Source: Sphingobium sp. CAP-1 (lineage in GTDB: Bacteria > Pseudomonadota > Alphaproteobacteria > Sphingomonadales > Sphingomonadaceae). From it: a stretch of DNA of 64,000 nucleotides. The DNA lies in NCBI RefSeq assembly GCF_009720145.1, contig NZ_CP046253.1, forward strand, positions 1,032,001 through 1,096,000. Direction: 5' to 3'. The notes below the pieces were generated by a model that was not told where the DNA came from, did not search any database, and was given only the letters and a program-made list of their open reading frames with translations. Of the stretch, positions 25,474-34,830 are shown piece after piece. The position numbers and the translations under genes are program-made. Position 1 is the stretch's first letter. Every line of letters begins with the position of its first letter.

Positions 25474-26562
25474 CTAAAAGGCCATGCTCAACAGCAGGTT
25501 GAAGGTGGTGGACTGGAAGCTGCCCTTCAGGCTGTCGCGACGGGCGGCATAGAGATCGAGCCGCCCCTTGCCACCAAGATTCATCGCCACGCCCGTTTTG
25601 AGATAGAGTGAACTGGGATCATGCTCGTTTTTGGCGATCGTGTTGCGAACTTCACTCTCAAGGCCCGCCTCGCCATAGGGAACGGGATTCCAGGGACGAA
25701 ATCCGTCTTTCTCCAGCCGTATCGTCGCGATGCCGAGCATATAATCTTCGCGGCGGCCAGCGACGGATGCGGCAAGGCTGTTCACCGAACGATCGAATTT
25801 GCTGTCCTGCCAGACGAACGCCAGGGCGGGGCGCATGACCCATCCATGCGGGATGCCACCCAGTTGGCGCTTGCGATAGGTGCCGATCAAGGCGGCCTCG
25901 CTGTAGCGGCGCCGGAAATTCTGACGATTGCGGATCGCGCCGAAGCGGACATTCGGCATGATGCTATCCGCATCACCGCCTAGCTGCGAAACCCGTAGTG
26001 ACGCGCCCCATTGGGGGGCAAAGCGGTAGAGCATGTCGACCCGCCAGCCATTGCCCTGGGTGGAAATATCGCCCCCGTTATGACGCAAGGACACGTCCGA
26101 TGTTTCATGAATGACCCCCGCGCCGATCAGGACATTGTCGCCGCTCAGCCAGACCAACTGCGCCATGCCTACCTGCGTGTCATTGTCGATCTGTGTCGGC
26201 CCGTCATTGCCGCCGCGCGCCATGATGTTGGCATAGCCGACCTTCACATGAAGCCCCTTGCCCAGTGCAGGCACGGGGATGATCGCATTGGCCGGCGTGA
26301 CAAAGGCCGTGACATTGTCATCGAATATATAGGAGGAACCCGTAGCCGCGACGAGATTATTATGGGCGTTATAGAGGCCGATCCGCGCCTGGACCGCGCC
26401 ATATTGCTCGCTGCTGTTGAACCGTGCCATGAGACCGGAGTCGCCAAAGCTGCGATTGATGGCCGACGGCGCAGATATGGCTGCGTCGCCGGTCTGGCCT
26501 TCCGCCGAAACCGATCCGAGACAGCCCATGATGCAGGCTGTGATCGCCCATGGTCGCCACAT
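25474..26562 (-). CDS. Outer-membrane beta-barrel protein, unknown
   Basis: A 362-residue protein with a signal peptide (MWRPWAITACIMGCLGSVSA) and alternating strands with many Tyr, Gly and Asn, ending LLLSMAF with the terminal Phe that outer-membrane proteins use for BAM recognition. The start is ATG 26562, one base after the stop of the siderophore-interacting gene, so the two are coupled; frames further upstream overlap that gene. IMGC could be read as a poor lipobox. No specific family is recognised. It may be a porin-like or adhesin-like barrel. Pairing with a ferric-siderophore reductase hints at a link to iron, but this is weak. Confidence 0.6.
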   Translation of the reverse strand: MWRPWAITACIMGCLGSVSAEGQTGDAAISAPSAINRSFGDSGLMARFNSSEQYGAVQARIGLYNAHNNLVAATGSSYIFDDNVTAFVTPANAIIPVPALGKGLHVKVGYANIMARGGNDGPTQIDNDTQVGMAQLVWLSGDNVLIGAGVIHETSDVSLRHNGGDISTQGNGWRVDMLYRFAPQWGASLRVSQLGGDADSIMPNVRFGAIRNRQNFRRRYSEAALIGTYRKRQLGGIPHGWVMRPALAFVWQDSKFDRSVNSLAASVAGRREDYMLGIATIRLEKDGFRPWNPVPYGEAGLESEVRNTIAKNEHDPSSLYLKTGVAMNLGGKGRLDLYAARRDSLKGSFQSTTFNLLLSMAF

Positions 26563-26563
26563 C

Positions 26564-27310
26564 TCAGTCAAGCCGGGCATGGCCGTCGGCGACACCCTGC
26601 GTCCAGTAGCCCGACGCCTTGATGCGGGCGAGCGGTTGTCCCTTGTCGAGGACGACATCGCGAAGCGCGCGCGCTACACCGGCTTCGGCGGCGATCCATA
26701 TGAAGCCCCGGCCCGCCGGCAATGCAAGTGCTGCCACAGCTTCCACCAGCGCGACCGGGTCATGGGCCAGGGCGGAGGGGCGATGCAGCCAGTGGATATC
26801 GTCGCCAGCCAGTTGGAGTTGCTCGTCGGCGTCCGTTACCGCAATCAAGGCCCGGATGGGTTTACCGGGCCATTCTTCGATGCGGCGTGCGATCGCGGGC
26901 AGGGCCGTTTCATCCCCGATCAGCCAATACCAGTCGCAATCGTCCGGCAGCAGGACCGACCCGCGGGGGCCACCTATTTCGATCCGGTCGCCAATCTTCG
27001 CTGTAATCGCCCAGGCCGTCGCCGGGCCGGCGGGATGATGGAGTGCAAAATCGAGTATCATGGTGCCGTCGGCAGGATCGAAGCCACGCGGCGTATAGTC
27101 GCGCATGATTGGCCGACCCGCGGATGGTCCATCCTGCGGGAGGAAAAGCTTGATATGATCGTCGGGCGAGGTGGAGACAAAGCCGCCAAAGTCGTCACAT
27201 TTGAAATGGATGGAGAGATAATGGGGAGTCAACTGCCGCTTTTCCGCCACGGTAAGCGTGCGCCGGCGCGCGCCTTCATGCCGCATCCGCAGGGGGCCAT
27301 TGTCACTCAT
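26564..27310 (-). CDS. Siderophore-interacting protein (ViuB/SIP family ferric reductase)
   Basis: A 248-residue flavin reductase-like protein. It shows the FAD-binding beta-barrel phrase GRPIMRDYTPRGFDP (RxYT), DFALHHPAGPATAWA, then GPRGSVLLPDDCDWYWLIGDETALPAIARRIEE and the C-terminal FIWIAAEAG. This family reduces ferric siderophores in the cytoplasm to release iron, using NAD(P)H. ATG 27310 follows AAAGGAGATGAT. It is first in a two-gene unit with the barrel protein downstream. Confidence 0.88.
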   Translation of the reverse strand: MSDNGPLRMRHEGARRRTLTVAEKRQLTPHYLSIHFKCDDFGGFVSTSPDDHIKLFLPQDGPSAGRPIMRDYTPRGFDPADGTMILDFALHHPAGPATAWAITAKIGDRIEIGGPRGSVLLPDDCDWYWLIGDETALPAIARRIEEWPGKPIRALIAVTDADEQLQLAGDDIHWLHRPSALAHDPVALVEAVAALALPAGRGFIWIAAEAGVARALRDVVLDKGQPLARIKASGYWTQGVADGHARLD

Positions 27311-27371
27311 ATCATCTCCTTTCGCATCGAGCCGTCAGGCCCGCGCGTGACTTTCTATCGCTTGTTCCATG

Positions 27372-27515
27372 ATGCCTATCGGCGATCCCCTGTGGGGCGC
27401 TAATCGCAATAAGGCGGCATTTGATAAGAAAGCTGGCGTCGCGCGGGGGCTGGTCTTGCTGCTGCTGGTCGCCTTGATCGCGCGTCTGTTGCCCGCCAGA
27501 CTGTTCGACGCTTGA
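27372..27515 (+). CDS. Possible 47-residue single-helix membrane protein
   Basis: An ATG at 27372 opens a frame of 47 codons with one strong hydrophobic helix (GLVLLLLVALIARLL) near its end. No Shine-Dalgarno is visible and the frame overlaps the -35 box of the next operon with its stop codon, so it may be chance. No family recognised. Confidence 0.22.
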   Translation: MPIGDPLWGANRNKAAFDKKAGVARGLVLLLLVALIARLLPARLFDA

Positions 27516-27540
27516 CAGACGCCTTGATCGCGGTCAAATA
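27512..27540 (+). promoter_or_regulatory. Promoter of the ring-cleavage operon
   Basis: Perfect -35 TTGACA at 27512-27517, a 17-bp spacer and a -10-like CAAATA at 27535-27540. The operator at 27541-27554 directly follows, a layout suited to repression. Confidence 0.65.
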
Positions 27541-27554
27541 AGAATTATTATTCT
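27541..27554. promoter_or_regulatory. Operator: inverted repeat AGAAT-N4-ATTCT (site 1)
   Basis: AGAATTATTATTCT is a perfect 5+5 palindrome in its arms. The same element lies at 45347-45360 and 47716-47729, each time overlapping the -10 region of a catabolic promoter. Placement just after the -10 box suggests repression by a dimeric regulator released by a pathway compound. Confidence 0.75.
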
Positions 27555-27581
27555 AATAATGATTATGTGAGTGGAGGGAAG

Positions 27582-28805
27582 ATGCTGCGGCTGGTCTCCT
27601 TTTTTCGGCGTCTGACGCTGGTGCCGCAAGGCATCACGATCGTCACCGCCGCGTTCCTGCCGATCTTCGCGATCGTGTCGATGTTCCCCGCCGTGCCGGC
27701 GATCATCGATCATTTCGCGGCCGATCCCGATGCGCGCTGGAAAGTGCCGATGATGGTGTCCGCGCCGGGGCTGACGATCGCCCTGATCGCGCCTTTCGCC
27801 GGCTGGTTTGTCGACCGGATCGGGCGGCGGCCGCTGTTGATCGGGGCGACCCTGCTCTATGGCGTTTTCGGTACCGCGCCTTTCTTCCTCGACAGCCTGA
27901 ACGCGGTGTTCGCCTCGCGCCTGTTGCTGGGCGTGGCGGAAGCGGCGATCCTGACCATCGTCAACACGTTGATCGGCGATTATTGGGAGGATGAGGGGCG
28001 GCGCGACTGGCTGATGTTGCAGGGCGTGGCCGGGCCGTTCCTGGCGAGCGGCGTCATCGCCCTGTCCGGGCCGGCGACGGCGATTCGCTGGAACGGCATC
28101 TTCCTGGTCTATCTGATCGCCTTCCCGATCTTCTTCGCGATGATGGCCTGGCTGTTCGAGCCGAAGCGGCAGGGGCAGACGGTAGCGGAAGTTGCCGATA
28201 CGCCGCGGGCGACAACATCCTTTCCCTGGAAGCCGGTCGGCCTGCTGGGGCTGGTGACGCTCTGCGCGTCGGGCCTCTATTATGTGTTCATCATCAATGG
28301 CGGCCTGGCCTTTCGTGAAGTCGGCGTGACTGATCCGGCGACGCTGAGCGCCATGACCGCGCTGCCCAGCCTGTCGGTGATCGTCGGCGCGCTGATCTTC
28401 CGCGCGCTGGGCGGCCGGAGCAATGCGGTGCAACTGTCTGCCTTCTTCCTGATGCTCGGCCTTGGCTTGCTGGGCATCGGCATGGCGACCAGCGCGAAGT
28501 GGATGGTTGCGGCGCTGGTGGTGCAGCAGACGGGTGCGGGCATGGCGGTGCCGTCGCTGATCGCCTGGGCGCAGACCAAGCTGCCCTTCGAACATCGCGG
28601 GCGCGGCATGGGGGTGTGGACCGCCTGCTTCTTCTTCGGGCAATTTTCCTCGCCCTTCCTGGTCCACAAGCTGAATGACGCGACCGGCACGATGCAGGGC
28701 GCCTTCACGACGGCGGGCCTGATCGGTCTGGCGCTGGCGGCCATCCTGTTTCTGTTCCTGGAACGGCCAGCGCGCGGCGCTGCTGCGAAGCTGGAGGCGG
28801 CGTGA
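27582..28805 (+). CDS. MFS permease heading the ring-cleavage operon
   Basis: A 407-residue, 12-helix major-facilitator transporter with FAGWFVDRIGRRPLL in the first loop and ALIFRALGGRSN in the middle loop. GGAGGG at 27573-27578 places the start at ATG 27582; a GTG at 27567 is possible. Its stop overlaps the next start in GTGATG. First in an eight-gene operon of aromatic-ring enzymes, it probably imports the aromatic aglycone or glycoside through the inner membrane. Confidence 0.85.
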   Translation: MLRLVSFFRRLTLVPQGITIVTAAFLPIFAIVSMFPAVPAIIDHFAADPDARWKVPMMVSAPGLTIALIAPFAGWFVDRIGRRPLLIGATLLYGVFGTAPFFLDSLNAVFASRLLLGVAEAAILTIVNTLIGDYWEDEGRRDWLMLQGVAGPFLASGVIALSGPATAIRWNGIFLVYLIAFPIFFAMMAWLFEPKRQGQTVAEVADTPRATTSFPWKPVGLLGLVTLCASGLYYVFIINGGLAFREVGVTDPATLSAMTALPSLSVIVGALIFRALGGRSNAVQLSAFFLMLGLGLLGIGMATSAKWMVAALVVQQTGAGMAVPSLIAWAQTKLPFEHRGRGMGVWTACFFFGQFSSPFLVHKLNDATGTMQGAFTTAGLIGLALAAILFLFLERPARGAAAKLEAA

Positions 28806-29911
28806 TGAAGGCGCTGATTATCGGCGGCGGCATTGGCGGCCTGTCGGCGGCGATCGCGCTGCGGCGGAGCGGGCATGATGTGACCGTCATCGAACGCGAT
28901 CCCGACTGGTCGGTCTATGGCGTGGGGATCATCCAGCAGGCCAATGTCGTGCGGGCGATGGCGCAACTGGGCGTGCTGGATGCCTTTCTGGATGCGGCCT
29001 GCGGTTTCGATGCGGTGGAAATCTATATCCCCAATGGCGAACGGGTGGCGCGGGTGCCGTCGCCGGCTCTGGTGCCGGGCAAGCCCGCCAATGTCGGCAT
29101 CGGTCGCCGCGCGCTGCAACAGGTGCTGGGCGATAGCGCGAAGGCACTGGGCGCAGTCATCCGGCTTGGTCTGACCGTCGAAACGCTGGACGATGACGGC
29201 GCGGGCGTGGATGTGCGCTTTTCGGACGGTGGCGCGGACCGCTACGACTTCGTGGTCGGCGCGGACGGGGTCTATTCGCAGACGCGGGGCATGATCCTGC
29301 CCGACGCGGAAAAGCCGGAATTCACCGGACAGGGCGTGTGGCGCTATAATTTCCCGCGCCCGGCGGATATGGATGCGCTGCATGTCTATAACGGCCCGAT
29401 CGGGGTCGGGCTGGTGCCGATGAGCGCGGAGCGGATGTATCTGTTCGCGACCAGCGCCGAGCCGGGCAATCCCCATTATCCACGGCAGGGGCTGGCCGCG
29501 ACGATGCGCGCCAGGCTGGCCAACACCGCGCCGCAGATTCAGGCGCTCGCAGCGCAGATCAACGATGATGCGGGCGTCGTCTATCGCCCGCTTGAAGGCG
29601 TGATGATCCATGGTCCCTGGTCGAAGGGCCGCGTGGTGCTGCTGGGCGATGCCGTCCATGCGACCACGCCACATCTGGGGCAGGGCGCGGGCATGGCGAT
29701 CGAGGATGCGATCGTGCTGGCGCAGGAACTGGGCAAGTCCGACCGCCCCGAAACTGCCTTCGCCGCCTATCGCGACCGCCGCTACGAACGCTGCCGCTAT
29801 ATCGTCGAACAGTCGCTGGCGATCTGCCACGGCCAGATCGGCAGAGGCCGGCCGGTCGACAATCACAAGGCGACGGCAGAAATGTTCGCCGTCGTTTCCC
29901 AACCCATCTGA
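28805..29911 (+). CDS. FAD-dependent aromatic monooxygenase (class A)
   Basis: A 368-residue flavoprotein hydroxylase of the p-hydroxybenzoate/salicylate hydroxylase class. The dinucleotide motif GGGIGG is at residues 8-13, followed by VIERDPDW; the second FAD motif is LLGDAVHATTPHLGQGAGM. GGAGG seven bases upstream supports ATG 28805, overlapping the stop of the permease gene. It would put a hydroxyl ortho to an existing one to prepare the ring for extradiol cleavage by the next gene product. The pairing with a VOC dioxygenase recalls FdeE/FdeC of naringenin degradation in Herbaspirillum by enzyme class; identity with them is not claimed. Confidence 0.88.
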   Translation: MKALIIGGGIGGLSAAIALRRSGHDVTVIERDPDWSVYGVGIIQQANVVRAMAQLGVLDAFLDAACGFDAVEIYIPNGERVARVPSPALVPGKPANVGIGRRALQQVLGDSAKALGAVIRLGLTVETLDDDGAGVDVRFSDGGADRYDFVVGADGVYSQTRGMILPDAEKPEFTGQGVWRYNFPRPADMDALHVYNGPIGVGLVPMSAERMYLFATSAEPGNPHYPRQGLAATMRARLANTAPQIQALAAQINDDAGVVYRPLEGVMIHGPWSKGRVVLLGDAVHATTPHLGQGAGMAIEDAIVLAQELGKSDRPETAFAAYRDRRYERCRYIVEQSLAICHGQIGRGRPVDNHKATAEMFAVVSQPI

Positions 29912-29931
29912 CACGTCAAGGATAGGCAGCT

Positions 29932-30834
29932 ATGAGCCGCGTCACCGAAATTCGTTATGTCGGCTATGCCGTCCCCGATCTGGAGGCCGAGCGGGCCTTC
30001 TACCATGACCAGTGGAAGTTGGTCGAGGCCGGCGAGCAGGACGGCATGGTCCATTTCGCCGCCGACGGGGGCGAGGAACTTTATGTCGTGCGCCTGCGCG
30101 TGGCGGTGGAAAAGCGCATCGACGTGATCGCGCTGGCCGCCGACAGCCGCGCCGATGTCGACGCGCTGCATGACAAGGTCGCAGCATCGGCCGCCCGCAT
30201 CATCTTTGCGCCCAAGGAACTGACGAGCCTGGGTGGCGGCTATGGCTTCCGCTTCTTCTCGCCCGAAGGGCTGACTTTCGAGATTTCGAGCGATGTGGCG
30301 CGGCGGACCCCGCGCGATATGGTCCGCTGGGAAGGCGTGCCGCAGAAGATCAGCCATATCGTGCTGCATTCGCCCGATCATCAGGCGCTGGTGACATGGT
30401 TCTGCGATGTGCTGGGCTTCAAGGTCAGCGACTGGCTGGGCGACTTCATGTGCTTCCTGCGCTGCAACGGCGCGCATCACCGCATCGCCATCCTGCCGGG
30501 GCCGCCCTGCCTGAACCATGTCGCCTATGACATGCTGAGCGTTGACGACATGATGGTGGGCGTCAACCGGCTGCGTCAGAAGGGCACCGACATTCGCTGG
30601 GGTCCGGGTCGGCATACGGCGGGCAACAACACGTTCAGCTATTTCACCACGCCCGCCGGCTTCGCGGTCGAATATACGTCCGAACTGGAGCAGGTGGATT
30701 TCGAAAGCCATCAGCCCAAGGTGCATGTGCCGGGGCCGAAGGTGATGGATCAGTGGGGCATCGGCGTCGGCGGCCCGCAGACCATGCCCCATCCCGAACC
30801 CGACAAGGGGCTGTTCCAGGCGGTGGAGGCCTGA
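29932..30834 (+). CDS. VOC-superfamily extradiol dioxygenase
   Basis: A 300-residue, two-module vicinal-oxygen-chelate protein, the build and length of type I extradiol dioxygenases. The C-terminal module keeps the iron facial triad: H142 (KISHIVLHSPD), H196 (LNHVAYD) and E247 (FAVEYTS), with H228 and Y248 near the positions of the second-shell residues of BphC. The N-terminal module lacks a triad, as usual. It follows the flavin monooxygenase gene by 20 bases and would open the newly made catechol ring. Confidence 0.87.
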   Translation: MSRVTEIRYVGYAVPDLEAERAFYHDQWKLVEAGEQDGMVHFAADGGEELYVVRLRVAVEKRIDVIALAADSRADVDALHDKVAASAARIIFAPKELTSLGGGYGFRFFSPEGLTFEISSDVARRTPRDMVRWEGVPQKISHIVLHSPDHQALVTWFCDVLGFKVSDWLGDFMCFLRCNGAHHRIAILPGPPCLNHVAYDMLSVDDMMVGVNRLRQKGTDIRWGPGRHTAGNNTFSYFTTPAGFAVEYTSELEQVDFESHQPKVHVPGPKVMDQWGIGVGGPQTMPHPEPDKGLFQAVEA

Positions 30835-30838
30835 AGCC

Positions 30839-31996
30839 ATGGCGCTGTTCGAATATTTCCCCAACTATATCTGGAACCTGTCGGTTGCGATCGCGATGGA
30901 GAGCGGGGGGCAGATCGGCGAGATCGTCGATATGTGCCAGCCGATCAGGGACGCGACGGCCAATGGCGGCGACGCGGGCACGCCCATGTTCATGAAGGCC
31001 TGGGCGGCGATGGGCGACAAGCTGGTCGAACTGGCGGCCGAGGATGCGGCGAAGGGGCGTGCTTTCTCTGCTTCCAACAAGCTGGAACGCGCCTCGCTCT
31101 ATCTGATAACGGCCGAGCGGATGCAGGGCCATGGCGCGCCGGGGCGCGAGGCGACCTATGCCAGGGCGCGGGCGGCATTTGATCGCTCGACCGTGCTGGG
31201 CAAGATCAATCGCGAGCGGGTGGAGGTGCCGCTGGAGACTGGCACTATGCCCGCGCTCTTTACCCGCGCGCCGGGGGAGGGGCGCAAGCCGGTCGTGCTG
31301 TTCTGCAATGGCCTCGATAGCTGCAAGGAACTGCTCTACTGGACGCGCCTGCCGGAGGAAATGGCGCGACGCGGCATCTCCACCCTGTGCGTCGACCAGC
31401 CGGGCAGCGGCGAGGCGTTGCGGCTCCAGAACCTCCCCGTCGATCCGCATAGCGAAAGCTGGGCGAGCAAGGCGGTCGACTGGCTGGAGCAGCAACCCGA
31501 AGTCGATCCCGCCCATATCGGCATGACCGGCATTTCGCTGGGCGGCCATTTCGCGCCGCGCGCCGTCGCCTATGAGCCGCGCTTCGCCAGCGGCGCGGTC
31601 TGGGGCGCGAACCATAATTGGCGCGAAGTGCAGGACAAGCGCATGGCGCGCGAGGGCGAAAACCCGGTCCCGCATTATTGGGCGCATGTCCACTGGGCCT
31701 TTGGCGCGAGCGATCAGGACGATTTTCTGGCGAAGTCCGAGGCGATGAACCTCAACGGCCATATGGACCGGATCAAGGTTCCCTTCCTCGTCACCCATGG
31801 CGCGAACGACAGGCAGATCAGCGTCGCTTATGCCGATGACCTCTACGACCAGCTTGTCAATTCGCCCCGGCGCGAGAAAGTGATCTTCACCCCCCGCGAA
31901 GGCGGCGTGGAGCATGTCGGCGCGGACAATATGGCCTATGGTCGCGACCTGATTTCGGACTGGTTCGCCGAAACGCTGGGAGGGAACAAGGCATGA
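30839..31996 (+). CDS. Alpha/beta hydrolase with helical N-domain, likely C-C hydrolase
   Basis: A 385-residue hydrolase with about 125 residues of helices before the catalytic domain. The triad is S233 (GISLGG), D324 (HGANDRQ) and H359 (GGVEHVG). Size and layout match 2,6-dihydroxypseudooxynicotine hydrolase and FrsA-like enzymes, which split a C-C bond beside a ketone in 1,3-diketone substrates. That reaction would suit the ring-opened product of a flavonoid or acylphenol. The stop overlaps the next ATG. The specific substrate is inferred from context only. Confidence 0.75.
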   Translation: MALFEYFPNYIWNLSVAIAMESGGQIGEIVDMCQPIRDATANGGDAGTPMFMKAWAAMGDKLVELAAEDAAKGRAFSASNKLERASLYLITAERMQGHGAPGREATYARARAAFDRSTVLGKINRERVEVPLETGTMPALFTRAPGEGRKPVVLFCNGLDSCKELLYWTRLPEEMARRGISTLCVDQPGSGEALRLQNLPVDPHSESWASKAVDWLEQQPEVDPAHIGMTGISLGGHFAPRAVAYEPRFASGAVWGANHNWREVQDKRMAREGENPVPHYWAHVHWAFGASDQDDFLAKSEAMNLNGHMDRIKVPFLVTHGANDRQISVAYADDLYDQLVNSPRREKVIFTPREGGVEHVGADNMAYGRDLISDWFAETLGGNKA

Positions 31997-32772
31997 CCCG
32001 CCGCTTCATCGATCTGTCGATCACGCTGGACAATGATGTCGTGTCCGATCCGCCCTTCATGCGGCCGAAGATCACCTATGAGGCGCATCAGGAGACGGTG
32101 AAGGAGTTGCAGCATTTCTTCCCTGGCGTCACGGCGGAACAGACTCCGGGCGGCGAAGGGTTCGCGGCGGCGGAGTGGGTGACGCTGACCACGCATAATG
32201 GCACGCATCTCGACGCGCCTTACCATTTCTCGCCGACCATGGACGGCGGCGAGCGGGCGATCACCATCGATGAGGTGCCGCTCGACTGGTGCTTCCGCCC
32301 TGGCGTGAAGCTGGACTTTCGCCACTTCCCCGACGGCTATGTGGTGACGGCGGCGGATGTCGAGGCGGAACTCCAGCGCATCGGCCATGATCTCCAGCCG
32401 CTCGACATCGTGCTGGTGAACACGGCGGCGGGCAAGGCGCTGGGCCGGCCGGACTTCGTCAATGTCGGCTGCGGCATGGGCTATGAAGCGACCATCTACC
32501 TGACATCGCGCGGCGTGCGCGTAACCGGCACCGACGCCTGGAGCTGGGACGCGCCGTTCAGCTATACGGCGCAGAAGGTGAAGGAAACCGGCGACACGTC
32601 GCTGATCTGGGAAGGGCATAAGGCGGGCCGCGACATTGGTTACTGCCATCTGGAAAAGCTGCACAATCTGGAAAGCCTGCCCGGCAACGGCTTCACCGTC
32701 AGTTGCTTCCCCCACAAGATCAAGGGTGCGTCGGCGGGATGGACTCGCGCTGTCGCGATCATCGAAGAGTAA
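31993..32772 (+). CDS. Cyclase-family metal-dependent hydrolase (kynurenine formamidase-like)
   Basis: A 259-residue protein of the cyclase/formamidase family with the metal-binding signature HNGTHLDAPYHF (residues 71-82). Members hydrolyse amides, lactones or enol esters, and some occur in aromatic degradation clusters. Start ATG 31993 overlaps the stop of the hydrolase gene by four bases. In this operon it could open a lactone or hydrolyse an acyl product after ring cleavage. Confidence 0.82.
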   Translation: MTRRFIDLSITLDNDVVSDPPFMRPKITYEAHQETVKELQHFFPGVTAEQTPGGEGFAAAEWVTLTTHNGTHLDAPYHFSPTMDGGERAITIDEVPLDWCFRPGVKLDFRHFPDGYVVTAADVEAELQRIGHDLQPLDIVLVNTAAGKALGRPDFVNVGCGMGYEATIYLTSRGVRVTGTDAWSWDAPFSYTAQKVKETGDTSLIWEGHKAGRDIGYCHLEKLHNLESLPGNGFTVSCFPHKIKGASAGWTRAVAIIEE

Positions 32773-32773
32773 G

Positions 32774-33718
32774 ATGCGCCTCGCCACGCTTTCTAACGGG
32801 TCGCCGGACGGCGCATTGGTTGTCGTCTCGCGCGATACGCAGCGCTGCCTGCCCGCGACCGGCACGATGCAACAGGCGGTCGAGCGCTGGGCGGAGGCCG
32901 AACCGGCGCTGCGCGCGCTGGCCGACCGGCTGGAGCGCGGCGAAGGCAACACGCTCGACCATGGCCGCCTGCTCGCGCCGCTGCCGCGCGCCTGGCAGTG
33001 GCTCGACGGATCGGCCTTCCCGCAGCATGGCGAACTGATGCAGAGGGCGTTCCATCTGCCGCCGATCGAAACCGACCGGCCGTTGATGTATCAGGGTCTG
33101 TCCGATCGCTTCCTGCCGGGCCATGCCGATGTATCGCTGCCCAGCGAAGCCGATGGCATCGATTTCGAGGGCGAGTTTGGCGTCATCACCGACGCCGTGC
33201 CGATGGGCACGCCGGCAAGTGCGGCGCTGGCCCATGTAAAGCTCGTCCTGCTCATCAACGACTGGTCGCTGCGCGCGATCGCGCCGATCGAGATGAAAAC
33301 CGGCTTCGGCTGGGTGCAGGCCAAGCCCGCCTGCTCGGTCGCGCCCTTTGCGGTGACGCCCGATGCCCTGGGCGAGGCGTGGCGGGACGGCCGGGTCCAC
33401 CTGTCGCTTCAGGTCACGGTCAATGGCGAATGGTTCGGCCATCCCCATGGCCGGGAAATGCAGTTTGGCTTCCACGACCTGATTGCCCATGCCGCGCGGA
33501 CTCGCGATCTGGTGGCGGGCACCATTATCGGGTCCGGCACTGTGTCTAACGCCGATTATGCGACCGTTGGTTCCTGCTGCCTGTCCGAACGCCGCGCGAT
33601 CGAAATGATTGCGCATGGCACGCCCAGGACGCCCTTCTTGCATTTTGGCGATCATGTGCGGATGGAGGCAGCCGGCGGCAATTTCGGCGTGATCGATCAA
33701 AAGGTGGTGCAGGCATGA
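32774..33718 (+). CDS. Fumarylacetoacetate hydrolase-family protein
   Basis: A 314-residue FAH-family enzyme. The metal site acids are in DFEGEFGVITD and LLINDWSLR, with the later SGTVSN and G-rich loop of the fold. FAH-family enzymes hydrolyse C-C bonds of acylpyruvates, decarboxylate, or hydrate 2-oxo-enoic acids. ATG 32774 is the only start consistent with the neighbouring stop at 32772. It is followed by an ATGA overlap with the oxidoreductase gene. It would act late in the lower pathway. Confidence 0.85.
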   Translation: MRLATLSNGSPDGALVVVSRDTQRCLPATGTMQQAVERWAEAEPALRALADRLERGEGNTLDHGRLLAPLPRAWQWLDGSAFPQHGELMQRAFHLPPIETDRPLMYQGLSDRFLPGHADVSLPSEADGIDFEGEFGVITDAVPMGTPASAALAHVKLVLLINDWSLRAIAPIEMKTGFGWVQAKPACSVAPFAVTPDALGEAWRDGRVHLSLQVTVNGEWFGHPHGREMQFGFHDLIAHAARTRDLVAGTIIGSGTVSNADYATVGSCCLSERRAIEMIAHGTPRTPFLHFGDHVRMEAAGGNFGVIDQKVVQA

Positions 33719-34830
33719 GCGACAGGATCAGAATGGGCCTGATTGGCGGCGGGCCGGGCGCCTTCATCGGGCCGGTGCATCGGCTGGCGGCGGAGATGGA
33801 TCGGCGGATCGAACTGGTCGCCGGCGCCTTCTCCTCGGACCCCGCGCGGTCGCTGGCGGCGGGCGCGGCTTATGGCATCGATCCGGCGCGGGCCTATCCA
33901 TCGGTCGAGGCGATGATTGCGGCCGAGGCGCAGCGACCCGACGGCATCCAGATGGTGGTGATCGCCACGCCCAATCATCTGCACCTGCCCGCAGCGAAGG
34001 CCGCGCTGGCGGCGGGGCTGGCGGTGATGAGTGACAAGCCCGCCACCGCGACGCTGGCGGAAGCGGAGGAACTGGCGGCGTTGCTGGCGGCCAGCGGCGG
34101 GCATTATGGCCTGACCTTTACCTATACCGGCTATCCGATGATCCGGGAGGCCAGGGCGCGCATCGCCGCCGGCGCGATCGGCCGGGTGCGCAAGGTGGTG
34201 GCCGAATATTTTCAGGGCTGGCTGTCCGACCCGATCGAGCAGGGCGGCAACAAGCAGGCGGGTTGGCGCACCGATCCGAAGCAGTCGGGGCAGGGCGGCT
34301 GCATCGGCGATATCGGTGTCCATGCCTTCAACCTCGCGGAATTTGTCGTCGGCGATGCGGTGGAACAGGTGAACGCCGATCTGGCCGCCGTTGTGCCGGG
34401 ACGGGCGCTGGACGACGACATGACGGTGCTGCTGCGCTTTGCCGGCGGCGCGCGCGGTGTGGTGGGCGCGTCGCAGATCGCCTGCGGCGAGCGCAACCAT
34501 CTGACCCTGCGCATCTATGGCGAAACCGGCGCGATCCGCTGGAGTCACGAGGCGGCGGACAGGCTGACCATCACCGATGCCGACGGGTCGGACCGCACGC
34601 TCTGGGCCGGCAGCGGTCATGTCGGCGCCGCTGCGGCGCGCGCCGTGCGCGTGCCGGCGGGCCATCCCGAAGGCTATCTGGAGGCGTTCGCCAATCTCTA
34701 TCGCGACTTCGCCGATCATCTGGCGGGCAAGGAAGCGCCATTGCTGCCGGGCATAGCGGAAGGGTTGCGGTCGATGCGCTTCGTGTCGGCCTGCGTCGAA
34801 GGCAATGGCAAAGGGTGGGTGGAATTATGA
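33715..34830 (+). CDS. Gfo/Idh/MocA-family sugar oxidoreductase
   Basis: A 371-residue NAD(P)-dependent oxidoreductase. It has the Rossmann GxGxxG-like IGGGPGAFIG, a catalytic Lys in SDKPATATL (the EKP position), and the sugar-contacting GDIGVHAFNLAE. The family oxidises a sugar hydroxyl, often C3. DgpA, a member, makes the 3-oxo-glucoside that allows C-glycoside cleavage in gut bacteria, and YcjS-like members act on O-glucosides. Coupling by ATGA overlap to the TIM-barrel gene that follows supports such a pair. It is the only clear candidate in the window for the oxidation that a C-glycoside deglycosidase needs. Confidence 0.87.
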   Translation: MSDRIRMGLIGGGPGAFIGPVHRLAAEMDRRIELVAGAFSSDPARSLAAGAAYGIDPARAYPSVEAMIAAEAQRPDGIQMVVIATPNHLHLPAAKAALAAGLAVMSDKPATATLAEAEELAALLAASGGHYGLTFTYTGYPMIREARARIAAGAIGRVRKVVAEYFQGWLSDPIEQGGNKQAGWRTDPKQSGQGGCIGDIGVHAFNLAEFVVGDAVEQVNADLAAVVPGRALDDDMTVLLRFAGGARGVVGASQIACGERNHLTLRIYGETGAIRWSHEAADRLTITDADGSDRTLWAGSGHVGAAAARAVRVPAGHPEGYLEAFANLYRDFADHLAGKEAPLLPGIAEGLRSMRFVSACVEGNGKGWVEL

